Below are positions 8,837 to 16,573 of a DNA stretch of 43,959 nt, in pieces. Position 1 is the first letter of the stretch; the number at the start of each line of letters is the position of its first letter. The notes beneath the pieces were generated by a model. The model was given only the letters and a program-made list of their open reading frames with translations, was not told the origin of the DNA and made no database searches. Source of the DNA: Nocardia acidivorans NBRC 108247 (GTDB taxonomy: Bacteria; Actinomycetota; Actinomycetes; Mycobacteriales; Mycobacteriaceae). The translations under genes and the position numbers were made by a program. Location: assembly GCF_001625085.1 (NCBI RefSeq), contig NZ_BDAW01000082.1, forward strand, positions 1-43,959. The letters are read 5' to 3'.

Positions 8837-10063
8837 CTAGGCGCAATTGCTCACCACCGGTGCGCCATTGAGCCGCGCGTCCAGCCAGGACAGCGCGGCG
8901 GGCAGGCCGAGCACCGCCGCCGTCAGATGATCGGGCACCGGCTCCTGTTCGGACCACACCGGCACCCCGGCGGCGCAGTAGCGGTGCATGGTGTCGACCA
9001 CCGCATCGATCGGAATGAGTCCGTCGATCGGCGAATGCCATTCGAACACAGGCATATTCGGCACACCGCTGTACAACTGGAGACTGTTCTCCTCCACCAC
9101 CGCGCGCGCCTGCGGATCCTGCGTCATGACGGTGGTCTTGGCGACATCCATCGCGCCCACCCCGGCGCCGGCGGCCAGGATGTCGTTGGTGCAACTGTTG
9201 GCGAGCTTGTCGCGAATGGCCAGGCCGCGGTCGTTGAGTTGCGAGCTGAGCGGGAAACGCTCCGGATACTCGCGCTCGAGCCCCAGTCCCGCCGCCATGG
9301 CCAGACCGAAGGCGGGATGACTGCCCAGCCCCATACCCTCCAGCATGGACACCAGGTTCATCGGGACACCGCCCATGGCCGCGCCCGCCAGGTGCAGTTC
9401 GGGGGCGTAGGTCGGGGCCAGCGCCGCCGCCCACGCGGTGGCCATACCGCCGCCGGAATATCCGGCCATGGCGACGGGGCTGTGCTGCACCTTCAGATCG
9501 GGGACGCGCTGGGCCGCCCGAATACCGTCCAGGGTGATCTGACCGCCGAGTTTGGCCGCGCCATAGGCGAAATGGGGGCCCAGGTGATCGGGGAGCGCCA
9601 GACTCCAGCCGCGTTGCAGCACCACATTCCAGGCGGGGGCCTCGCGCACCATCAGATTCGGATCATTGGTGTAGAGCACCCGCGAGACCGCGCACTGCGC
9701 GCCCAGGCCATTGATGATCTGCTGTAGCGACAGCAGTGGCGCGTCCGCGCGGCGATTGCGCGGTGACAGCACCGTGGTGGTGGCGGCGATCGGCCGACCG
9801 GTCGAATTGGTGGAGCGGAATTCCACCAGGGTGATATCGGTGTCCGGGAATTCGGCCAGCGCGGGCATGGGCCGCACCGCCAGCACATCACCGGGTTGAT
9901 GGTTGCCGATATCGGTGGGTGCGGCGTAGAACGGGTCCGGATCCGCGATCGGATAGACCGGTCCGGCGGCGGACACCGCCGGGGTGACGGCGAGTACGGC
10001 CACCGTCAATACCGTTGCGCGCAGCCGTATTCGGTGCGCGCGGCCGTGTAGTCGAATCCTCAT
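8837..10063 (-). CDS. Secreted lipase of the LIP (secretory lipase) family
   Basis: The 408-residue protein begins with an arginine-rich head and a hydrophobic stretch ending in VSAAGP, a likely Sec signal peptide. The alpha/beta-hydrolase nucleophile elbow is GYSGGGMATAW, and the family-specific GPHFAYGAAKLGGQITLDGIRA segment precedes it. An aspartate near 'WHSPIDGLIP' and a late histidine in 'VPDHLTAAVLGLP' complete the expected triad. Such enzymes hydrolyse acylglycerols outside the cell. GAGAGG lies about 10 bases before the ATG. A 22-bp tandem direct repeat in its upstream region suggests a regulated promoter. Confidence 0.85.
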   Translation of the reverse strand: MRIRLHGRAHRIRLRATVLTVAVLAVTPAVSAAGPVYPIADPDPFYAAPTDIGNHQPGDVLAVRPMPALAEFPDTDITLVEFRSTNSTGRPIAATTTVLSPRNRRADAPLLSLQQIINGLGAQCAVSRVLYTNDPNLMVREAPAWNVVLQRGWSLALPDHLGPHFAYGAAKLGGQITLDGIRAAQRVPDLKVQHSPVAMAGYSGGGMATAWAAALAPTYAPELHLAGAAMGGVPMNLVSMLEGMGLGSHPAFGLAMAAGLGLEREYPERFPLSSQLNDRGLAIRDKLANSCTNDILAAGAGVGAMDVAKTTVMTQDPQARAVVEENSLQLYSGVPNMPVFEWHSPIDGLIPIDAVVDTMHRYCAAGVPVWSEQEPVPDHLTAAVLGLPAALSWLDARLNGAPVVSNCA

Positions 10064-10357
10064 CCGGTGTATTCCTCTCTCCGGCTGTACCCCAGGATCT
10101 CCCAGGGCAGCGTAGAGGGGAATCGGGCGGAAAAGCGAATGTGCGGTAAACCTTCCGACAGATCACAAAGCCACTCGAAACCTGCTGTGAGCACAGAGCA
10201 TTCCTGCTGTGAGCACAGAGCATTCCAGTTCCGACAAATGACAAGGAGAGTCGTGGCGCACTTGTGAACCTTCCAAGGGCCGCGCCGAAGCGCCCACCCA
10301 TGCAACAGGTTCCAGTTACGGTCGGTTACAGGAACCATCGGATGGGAAGTACCGCAG
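10064..10357. other. Divergent intergenic region with tandem direct repeats
   Basis: This gap separates the lipase from the small plus-strand gene. It holds the two 22-bp repeats at 10181-10224. A second repeated element flanks them: TTCCGACA-x-AT-x-ACAA occurs at 10153 and again at 10229. I see no gene here. Confidence 0.5.
10181..10224. repeat. Two perfect 22-bp tandem repeats, each holding a CTGTG-AG-CACAG dyad
   Basis: Bases 10181-10202 are repeated exactly at 10203-10224. Each copy contains the inverted repeat CTGTG-N2-CACAG, so the dyad centres lie 22 bp apart, about two helical turns. This is the layout of a two-site operator for a dimeric regulator. Confidence 0.75.
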
Positions 10358-10615
10358 ATGACCAGTACCGAGAGCACAGTCGGCCCCGTGAGCAAACCCG
10401 TCTACGACAGCTCCGGCGAGGCGCTCACGCACCGGATCACCGTCTACCTCGGCGGGCCGGACGGCGGGGCCGAACTCGCCATGGAATACGCCGCCACCTG
10501 GACCGAGGCCACCCGATTCACCGCCGCCGCGGTGCGCGCGGGACTCATTGTCACCGTGGACGGTCGCATTCGCCCGGGCCTGCGGCGGCTACCGCGGAAC
10601 GGACTGCGGCACTAG
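10358..10615 (+). CDS. Small hypothetical protein
   Basis: An 85-residue protein that I do not recognise. The central part, HRITVYLGGPDGGAELAMEY, followed by an alanine/threonine-rich helix and GLIVTVDGRIRPGLRRLP, reads as a compact alpha/beta fold. There is no signal peptide or membrane segment. GGGAAG lies about 8 bases before the ATG at 10358. Its 3' end overlaps the 3' end of the opposite-strand esterase gene by 27 bases. The paired 22-bp repeats upstream may control it. That it is a gene is likely from codon bias but not certain. Confidence 0.5.
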   Translation: MTSTESTVGPVSKPVYDSSGEALTHRITVYLGGPDGGAELAMEYAATWTEATRFTAAAVRAGLIVTVDGRIRPGLRRLPRNGLRH

Positions 10616-11643
10616 CGCGGTCGCCAGGGTCCGCCAGGCCGGGGCGAGTTGGGCGGTGAAATCCGCCCAACCGTGAATACCGGTGTCCTCGTAGCTGACG
10701 GTGGCGGGAATTCCCAAGTCGCTCAGGTGTTTCGCGAACTGTTCGGTGCACACGCGGGCGCCCGCCTCCAGGGCGATGCCGCCGCCCGCCTCGCGCAGGG
10801 CCGTCACCGGGTCGGCGGCCCGGGCCACCTGGGTCAGATCGGGCACATTCGGGATGCCCGACGCGGCGGAGAGGTGAATCACCGTGCCGCGCAAGGCTTC
10901 CGCGCCGAGCGTGCTGTCGTGGGTGCGCCAGTCCCGAGTGCCCGGCGGGCCCCACAGATTGACCACATTGCCACCCCGCGAGGCCACGGTGAGGGTGGTG
11001 ACGGCCGCGCCGGTGTCATCCACGGTGGAGTAGCAGCCGCTCATTCCCGCGACGGCCCGGTAGAAACCCGGATGCCGATGCGCCAGCATCATCGCGCCCT
11101 GCGCGCCCATGGAGACGCCCGCGACGGCGCGACGGCCGTCCGAGTTCAGATAGGGCTCTATGGCGCGCCGGGCAGTTCCGAGGTCAGGAAGGTTTCCCAG
11201 CGATTCCAGCCCAAAACGGCATCGGGGCGCTGCCAGTCGCTGTACATACTGCCGGTGCCGCCGGACGGCAGCACCACATCGACCGGTTTGTCGGCGAAGA
11301 ACTCGGCGGCATCACCCTTGGTCAGCCAATCCGAAACCTGTTCGGCGTCAACGCCGTCCAGCAGATAGAGGGTGGGGCGCGGGCCGGTACCGCTGCCGTG
11401 CAGGACATCCACCGCGACGGGGCGGCCCATGGCCGCGGAGTCCACGGAGACGCGATCCCAGTGCGGTCCGATCGGCTCCACGCGAATCACGTTGGACCGC
11501 AGCGCGACCGGTGCGGCCGTGCGATCCTGCGGGCCGCCCGGCAATCCGACGGCCAGGGTCAGCGCGACGGCCACCCCGACCCCCAAGCGACGCAGCAGCG
11601 CACCCGCACAGCTGCTATGCGTTCCGATCGTTCCTGTTGCCAT
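10589..11643 (-). pseudogene. Antigen-85/esterase-D-like alpha/beta hydrolase broken by a frameshift
   Basis: Two adjacent minus-strand frames together make one secreted esterase of about 350 residues. The first (11643 down to a TAG at 11158-11160) has a signal sequence, 'LYLLDGVD' and SMYSDWQRPDAVLGWNRW, ending ETFLTSELPG. The second continues without a gap as IEPYLNSDGRRAVAGVSMGAQG, with the nucleophile serine, and ends with the histidine region GIHGWADFTAQL. The frames differ by one missing base (or two extra) near 11160-11170 in GGCGCGCC. The ATG at 11643 has GAGGAG 7 bases upstream. This fits the mycolyltransferase fold, but true substrate use is unknown. It could be a real pseudogene, a phase-variable site or a sequencing error. 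Confidence 0.75.
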
Positions 11644-12147
11644 CGCGGCTCTCCTCACTGCCCCCGCATGCCCGAAAGCTGATGGCGGAAACCCGTCGAG
11701 CGGCTGCGAGGTGCGCCACTCGACGGGTGGATAGCCGGCGAACGCGGCACGCGCCGCGCCGGTATTCCGATGGGATTTGCGCAGTTGGTCCTTTTCGCGA
11801 GGGCAGGAAAGGACCCGACTCACCTCCAAAACTCTTGTCCCGATGCGGTTTTCCGATCACGGAACCGGCCGCGCAGCACCTTATGTCCGATGCCGTGACC
11901 GAGCCGAGCGTATCCACCACGACGGCCCCGGCGCATCGGTGCGACCCAGGTTCTGGAGACCTCACAACGCGATCGAGGGACCACCGGTGCAAGCCACAGT
12001 GCGACCGCCGGCCCACGGCAACCAGCAAGTCACAGACTTCTGAAAAGATTCAGAAGTCGGGCTGTATGGTTGATGTGCACGGGCCGGCAGCGGGGGTTCA
12101 CGCCAGTGGCGGGCATCCGAAACAGACCGAGCAGAGGGCCGAAATGC
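11644..12147. other. Intergenic region between nrdE and the esterase, with dyads but no convincing gene
   Basis: No reading frame here has a supported start and a recognisable product. A 10-bp dyad, ACCCGTCGAG/CTCGACGGGT (11691-11728), lies upstream of the esterase. A second perfect 10-bp dyad lies at 12035-12058. A TATGGT hexamer (12065-12070) follows it. Confidence 0.5.
12035..12058. promoter_or_regulatory. Perfect 10-bp inverted repeat GACTTCTGAA-AAGA-TTCAGAAGTC
   Basis: The arms 12035-12044 and 12049-12058 are exact reverse complements around AAGA. The dyad lies just upstream of TATGGT (12065-12070), where a repressor site overlapping a -35 would lie. It has no T tract and is A/T-richer than its surroundings, so an operator is more likely than a terminator. 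Confidence 0.4.
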
Positions 12148-12183
12148 GAAGGGCGCTCGCGGTTTTCACCGGGAGCGCCCTTC
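12148..12183 (-). terminator. Terminator of nrdE
   Basis: An 11-bp perfect stem, GAAGGGCGCTC (12148-12158) with GAGCGCCCTTC (12173-12183), closes a 14-base loop. It starts 13 bases past the nrdE stop. Confidence 0.7.
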
Positions 12184-12195
12184 GTGGTTCAGGGG

Positions 12196-14376
12196 TCAGA
12201 GCATGCAGCTTACGCAGCCCTCGACTTCGGTTCCCTCCAAGGCCATTTGGCGGATGCGGATGTAGTAGAGGGTTTTGATGCCCTTGCGCCAGGCGTAGAT
12301 CTGGGCGCGGTTGACGTCGCGGGTGGTGGCGCTGTCCTTGAAGAACAGGGTGAGGGACAGGCCCTGGTCCACGTGCTGGGTGGCGGCGGCGTAGGTGTCG
12401 ATGACCTTTTCGTAGCCGATGTCGTAGGCGTCCTGGAAGTATTCGAGATTGTCGTTGGTCAGGTAGGGGGCCGGGTAGTAGACGCGGCCGATCTTGCCTT
12501 CCTTGCGGATCTCGATCTTCGAGGCGATCGGGTGGATCGAACTGGTGGAATGGTTGATGTAGGAGATCGAACCGGTCGGGGGGACGGCCTGCAGGTTCTG
12601 GTTGTAGATGCCGTGCTCCATGACCGACGCCTTCAGCTCACGCCAATCCTCCTGGGTGGGGATGTGCACGCCCGCCTCGGCGAAGATCTCGCGCACCCGC
12701 TCGGTCGCGGGCTCCCACTTCTGTTCGGTGTACTTGTCGAAGTACTCCCCGCTGGCGTACTTGGAGTCGGCGAACCCGCCGAACGCCCGGCCGCGCTCCT
12801 TGGCGATCAGATTCGAGGCGCGGACCGCGTGGTACGCGATCGTATAGAAGTAGATATTGGTGAAGTCGATGCCTTCTTCGGAGCCGTAGTGCACGCGCTC
12901 ACGAGCCAGGTAGCCGTGCAGGTTCATCTGACCCAGGCCGATGGCGTGGGACTCGTTGTTGCCCTGCTCGATCGAGGGCACCGAGGTGATGTGCGTCTGA
13001 TCCGACACCGCGGTGAGCGCGCGGATCGAGGTCTCCACCGTCTTGGCCAGATCCGGCGAATCCATCGTCTTGGCGATGTTCAGCGAACCCAGATTGCATG
13101 AAATGTCCTTGCCCACCTTGGCGTAGGACAGATCGTCGTTGTACAGCGACGGGGTGGAGACCTGCAGGATCTCCGAGCACAGGTTGGAGTGGGTGATCTT
13201 GCCCTTGATGGGGTTCGCCCGGTTCACGGTGTCCTCGTACATGATGTACGGGTAGCCCGACTCGAACTGCAACTCGGCGATGGTCTGGAAGAACTCGCGA
13301 GCCTTGATCTTGGACTTGCGAATCCGCTTGTCGTCGACCATCTCGTAGTACTTCTCGGTGATATTGATATCGGCGAACGGCACGCCGTAGATGCGCTCCA
13401 CGTCGTACGGCGAGAACAGGTACATGTCCTCGTTCTTCTTCGCCAGCTCGAACGTGATGTCCGGGATGACCACACCCAGCGAGAGCGTCTTGATGCGGAT
13501 CTTCTCGTCCGCGTTCTCGCGCTTGGTGTCCAGGAAGCGGTAGATGTCCGGGTGATGCGCCTGGAGATACACCGCGCCCGCGCCCTGGCGCGCACCCAGC
13601 TGATTCGCGTAGGAGAACGAGTCCTCCAGCAGCTTCATGATCGGAATGACGCCCGAGGACTGGTTCTCGATCTTCTTGATCGGCGCGCCGGTCTCACGAA
13701 TATTGCTGAGCAGCAACGCCACACCGCCGCCGCGCTTGGACAGCTGCAGCGCGGAGTTGATCGAGCGCCCGATGGACTCCATATTGTCCTCGATGCGCAG
13801 CAGGAAGCAGGACACCGGCTCACCGCGCTGCTTCTTGCCCGAGTTCAGGAAGGTCGGGGTGGCGGGCTGGAAACGCCCGTCCATGATCTCCTCGACCAGC
13901 TCCTGCGCCAGCGTCTCGTCACCGGCGGCCAGGGTCAGCGCCACCATGCAGACGCGATCCTCGAAACGCTCCAGATAGCGCTGACCGTCGAAGGTCTTGA
14001 GGGTGTACGAGGTGTAGTACTTGAACGCGCCCAGGAAGGTCGGGAAGCGGAACTTCTTACCGTACGCCTGCTTGAACAGCTTCTTGGTGAAGTCGAAGCT
14101 GTACTGGTCGAGAACCTCTGTCTCGTAATAGTTTTCCTTGACGAGGTAGTCGAGCTTCTCCCGCAGGTTGTGGAAGAAGACGGTGTTCTGGTTGACGTGC
14201 TGCAGGAAGTACTGGTGCGCGGCCTCGCGGTCCTTGTCGAACTGGATCTCGCCATTGGGGCCGTACAGGTTCAGCATCGCGTTGAGCGCGTGATAGTCCA
14301 GTCCCGCGGTGGACTCACCGCTCACGGTGCGTTCTATGCGGGCTGTCTTTCCGACCGGTGCGGTTGTCGTTGCCAA
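12196..14376 (-). CDS. nrdE: Ribonucleoside-diphosphate reductase class Ib, alpha subunit
   Basis: The catalytic subunit, 726 residues, is nearly colinear with mycobacterial NrdE. It has the PATPTFLNSGKKQRGEP segment with the first active-site cysteine partner, SCFLLRIEDNMESIG, the radical-site region SNLCSEILQVSTPSLYNDD, PPTGSISYINHSTSSIHP and the C-terminal cysteine pair EGCVSCML. That pair passes electrons from NrdH to the active site. There is no N-terminal ATP cone, as expected for class Ib. The likely start is TTG at 14376, which overlaps nrdI by 43 bases. A GTG at 14325 just past the nrdI stop is the alternative, but it has no Shine-Dalgarno sequence. Confidence 0.96.
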   Translation of the reverse strand: MATTTAPVGKTARIERTVSGESTAGLDYHALNAMLNLYGPNGEIQFDKDREAAHQYFLQHVNQNTVFFHNLREKLDYLVKENYYETEVLDQYSFDFTKKLFKQAYGKKFRFPTFLGAFKYYTSYTLKTFDGQRYLERFEDRVCMVALTLAAGDETLAQELVEEIMDGRFQPATPTFLNSGKKQRGEPVSCFLLRIEDNMESIGRSINSALQLSKRGGGVALLLSNIRETGAPIKKIENQSSGVIPIMKLLEDSFSYANQLGARQGAGAVYLQAHHPDIYRFLDTKRENADEKIRIKTLSLGVVIPDITFELAKKNEDMYLFSPYDVERIYGVPFADINITEKYYEMVDDKRIRKSKIKAREFFQTIAELQFESGYPYIMYEDTVNRANPIKGKITHSNLCSEILQVSTPSLYNDDLSYAKVGKDISCNLGSLNIAKTMDSPDLAKTVETSIRALTAVSDQTHITSVPSIEQGNNESHAIGLGQMNLHGYLARERVHYGSEEGIDFTNIYFYTIAYHAVRASNLIAKERGRAFGGFADSKYASGEYFDKYTEQKWEPATERVREIFAEAGVHIPTQEDWRELKASVMEHGIYNQNLQAVPPTGSISYINHSTSSIHPIASKIEIRKEGKIGRVYYPAPYLTNDNLEYFQDAYDIGYEKVIDTYAAATQHVDQGLSLTLFFKDSATTRDVNRAQIYAWRKGIKTLYYIRIRQMALEGTEVEGCVSCML

Positions 14377-14804
14377 AACGATTCCAATCCCTCTCGGACG
14401 CGCTCGACGTCCTCAGCAGTTCCCATGAGTTCGAAGCGATACAGGTACGGCACTCCGGTTTTGCGCGAAATCACTTCGCCCGCAAAGCAGTACGTATCGC
14501 CGAAGTTCGTATTGCCCGCTGCGATGACGCCACGCAGCAGGGCGCGGTTATGCGGATCGTTGAGGAATTTGGCCACCTGACGGGGGACGAACTCCTTGTC
14601 CGATCGCTCACCACCCAGCACGTGCCGACCGCCGCCGTAGGTGGGGACGATCAACACATAGGGTTCGTCGACGCGCAGTGCGTCGGCGGTGTGAAGCGGA
14701 ATGCGAACGGCGGGAATGCCCAACCGTTCGACGAAGCGGTGCGTGTTCTCCGATGCGCTGGAGAAGTAGACCAGATTCGTTGTCCGCGTGGACAACTCGG
14801 TCAT
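14334..14804 (-). CDS. nrdI: Flavodoxin-like activator of class Ib ribonucleotide reductase
   Basis: NrdI, 156 residues, begins with LVYFSSASENTHRFVERL, the FMN phosphate-binding loop region. It continues with PTYGGG, 'KFLNDPHNRALLRGVIAAGNTNFGDTYCFAG' features and 'VPYLYRFELMGTAEDV'. It delivers the oxidant that builds the dimanganese-tyrosyl cofactor of NrdF. GAGGAG lies 5 bases before the ATG at 14804. It stands between nrdH and nrdE in one minus-strand operon and overlaps the start of nrdE. Confidence 0.95.
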   Translation of the reverse strand: MTELSTRTTNLVYFSSASENTHRFVERLGIPAVRIPLHTADALRVDEPYVLIVPTYGGGRHVLGGERSDKEFVPRQVAKFLNDPHNRALLRGVIAAGNTNFGDTYCFAGEVISRKTGVPYLYRFELMGTAEDVERVREGLESFWQRQPHRSERQPA

Positions 14805-14878
14805 ATCGACTCCTCTCGTCCGGGAACCTGCGGGAGCTGCCGAGCGATCGGCGGTCCGGACCCGCCGGCCGTGGCCCG

Positions 14879-15118
14879 TTAGGCGACGGCGACGGAGTCG
14901 GCGAGCGCCTTGATGCGATCCGGGCGGAAGCCGGACCAGTGATCGTCACCGGCGACCACGACGGGAGCCTGGAGGTAACCCAGCGCCATCACGTAGTCGC
15001 GGGCCTCCGGATTCTCGGAGATATCGATGACGTCGTACGCGACACCGGCCTTGTCGAGGGCGCGGTACGTAGCGTTGCACTGCACACAAGCGGGCTTGGT
15101 GTAAACGGTGATGGTCAT
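14879..15118 (-). CDS. nrdH: Glutaredoxin-like electron donor NrdH
   Basis: The 79-residue redoxin has the N-terminal beta strand ITVYTKPACVQCNATYRALD with the CVQC redox motif. It continues DVIDISENPEARDYVMALGY, the QAPVVV cis-proline segment and a C-terminal WSGFRPDRIKAL, all typical of NrdH. It reduces the C-terminal cysteines of NrdE and is itself reduced by thioredoxin reductase. The ATG at 15118 has GGGGAG 6 bases upstream. It is the first gene of nrdH-nrdI-nrdE. The leader may be about 150 nt, and NrdR-like boxes lie at 15275-15322. Confidence 0.96.
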   Translation of the reverse strand: MTITVYTKPACVQCNATYRALDKAGVAYDVIDISENPEARDYVMALGYLQAPVVVAGDDHWSGFRPDRIKALADSVAVA

Positions 15119-15566
15119 TGGTATCTCCCCTTCTCCTTGCCTTAGATCCGATGCAGTGCACGGCTGAAAACAAGAACCATGTAGTAAGTGCGCAAACCCC
15201 TGGACGCGGGACCGAAATCCCTGGTCGCACGACTCCCTTCGAGGGTCTCGCCGCACGCCCTTCCAGCTCCCAAGACACTACACCTAGTGGCCGACAGATT
15301 CATCCAACACGACATGTTGCGACTCACAAAGGTGAAATTCGTATGAACGAAGTGCCAGGACGCTCGATTCGCAACCCGGCACGACTGAGGCGCAGATCAC
15401 AATTTCGGCATTCAGCACACTTCTGGCAAACATCCTGTTCACGCTGATCAACACCCTTCCCGCGCGCCACACGGACCTCGAGCGAAGTGCGGTTTCGCGT
15501 CTCGATCGGCAGGCCCGCGAACCTCGAACGCTCCCGAAAAGTTGAGCGGCCCGGCGTGTCGCGCAC
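15119..15566. other. Upstream region of the nrdHIE operon
   Basis: No gene is evident. The region holds the paired NrdR-box-like dyads at 15275-15322. Between these and nrdH there are about 155 bases of likely untranslated leader. I see nothing in the remainder (15323-15566) beyond sequence downstream of the G1 peptidase gene. Confidence 0.5.
15275..15322. promoter_or_regulatory. Twin NrdR-box-like dyads upstream of nrdHIE
   Basis: ACACTACACCTAGTGG (15275-15290) and ACACGACATGTTGCGA (15307-15322) match about 12 and 11 of 16 positions of the recalled NrdR consensus. They start 32 bp apart, the same pitch as the pair before nrdF. On the minus strand TAGTGT (15275-15280) could be a -10 inside the proximal box. 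Confidence 0.6.
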
Positions 15567-16457
15567 TCAGCCGAGGGTGAAGCCGGAGCCCTGGACCGGA
15601 CCCGGCGCCAGCAACCGATTGGTAGCGGCGATGCCGTAAGCCTGTGCGTCATAGGCCGAGAGCGGTTTGCCGTCGATCTGGATCTCACTGAACGTCATCG
15701 GCTCGAAGCCCGGCAGCGCGGCATCGAGATGACCCTCCACCACGATCTCCGCGGTGCGCGCGGGCGCGTCCGAAGCCTGGGTCGTGGTGCGGGTCCACTC
15801 GCGGGTGCGGTTCTCCAGCGTCATGACGTACTGATGACCGTCCCAGCCGACCGTCGAGTGCATGATGTCGCCCGGACGCACCTCGACATCGTCATAACTC
15901 ACCGGCGGGTCGGGGTATCCCTCCCACCACGCGTCGACATCCTTTTCGGGAGTGCACATTCCGCCGAGGATGCCCGCGGCGCACACACCGTCCATGGCGC
16001 CGCCGAGGGCATTGCCGACGCGATCCCCGGCGTGCATGATCAGCCCCGCCAGCCGCGGATCGGTATAGGACAGGCGCGCCGCGAGATTCTCGAACTGCAA
16101 GCCGGGCAGCGCCGCATAGAAGGCGGCATCACTCGCGCACAGGGATTCGACACCGGTCTGCATGAGCGGCAGCGCCACCTGACCGGCCGCGTCGCTCGCG
16201 CCGTTCAATCCGACCCAGGGCACGATCCGCTGTAGCGTGCCCTCGTTCAGGCAGGCGACCTCGGGCTGCGTCCAGGTGGCGCTGACCTCCCGGAAATCAC
16301 CTTTGACCACGTATCCGGCCCAATTGCCCAGGTACAGCCGGACATTGGCTTCGGCGGTGGCGTCGGCCGCGGTGACCACGGCCGCGGTGGCGGAGACGGC
16401 CAGTGCGGCGGTCAGGAAACACCTACCCCAGACTGAGTTGCCACTCATTAGCTTCAT
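15567..16457 (-). CDS. Secreted G1-family (glutamic) peptidase homologue
   Basis: The 296-residue protein starts with a signal peptide of about 30 residues. The mature part matches the eqolisin fold: N-W-A-G-Y-V-V, FREVSATWTQPEVACL, VPWVGLNG, then LMQTGVESLC with the putative catalytic glutamine, and DAWWEGYPDPPVSY with the putative catalytic glutamate in the E-x-Y-P-D setting. The family cleaves proteins outside the cell at acid pH in fungi; the bacterial role is poorly known. Two start codons are possible, ATG at 16457 and ATG at 16448. TAGCTT (16464-16469, minus) lies 6 bases before 16457, so a leaderless start is favoured. A 7-bp dyad spans this -10 and the start codon. Confidence 0.75.
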   Translation of the reverse strand: MKLMSGNSVWGRCFLTAALAVSATAAVVTAADATAEANVRLYLGNWAGYVVKGDFREVSATWTQPEVACLNEGTLQRIVPWVGLNGASDAAGQVALPLMQTGVESLCASDAAFYAALPGLQFENLAARLSYTDPRLAGLIMHAGDRVGNALGGAMDGVCAAGILGGMCTPEKDVDAWWEGYPDPPVSYDDVEVRPGDIMHSTVGWDGHQYVMTLENRTREWTRTTTQASDAPARTAEIVVEGHLDAALPGFEPMTFSEIQIDGKPLSAYDAQAYGIAATNRLLAPGPVQGSGFTLG

Positions 16458-16469
16458 GCACAGAAGCTA
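16449..16469. promoter_or_regulatory. Inverted repeat TAGCTTC-N7-GAAGCTA over the -10 and start codon of the peptidase gene
   Basis: The arms 16449-16455 and 16463-16469 are exact. The right arm contains the minus-strand -10 candidate TAGCTT, and the left arm covers the last base of the ATG at 16457 and the following codons. A repressor site or a 5'-end hairpin are both possible. Confidence 0.4.
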
Positions 16470-16490
16470 GCCCAGAGGCGGACCGAATTG

Positions 16491-16524
16491 CGCGAGGCCA
16501 CGACCGAAAATCCGTGGCCTCGCG
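16491..16524 (-). terminator. Terminator of FMN reductase A
   Basis: A 12-bp perfect stem, CGCGAGGCCACG (16491-16502) with CGTGGCCTCGCG (16513-16524), has a 10-base loop. It lies 49 bases past the stop at 16574. Confidence 0.65.
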
Positions 16525-16573
16525 CTGGATTCAGGAACTATCGCTGAAGGTTGCTATTTATTGTCGGATGGAC

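Noticed and set aside
12066..12278. 70-codon plus-strand frame starting at ATG 12066
   Set aside because: Its ATG lies within the TATGGT box, it has no ribosome site, and it runs into the antisense of nrdE; the dyad plus hairpin fits a non-coding transcript better.
12070..14580. Long plus-strand reading frames opposite nrdE
   Set aside because: nrdE is unmistakable on the minus strand; the plus frames are Val/Gly/Leu-rich shadows of GC-rich codons.
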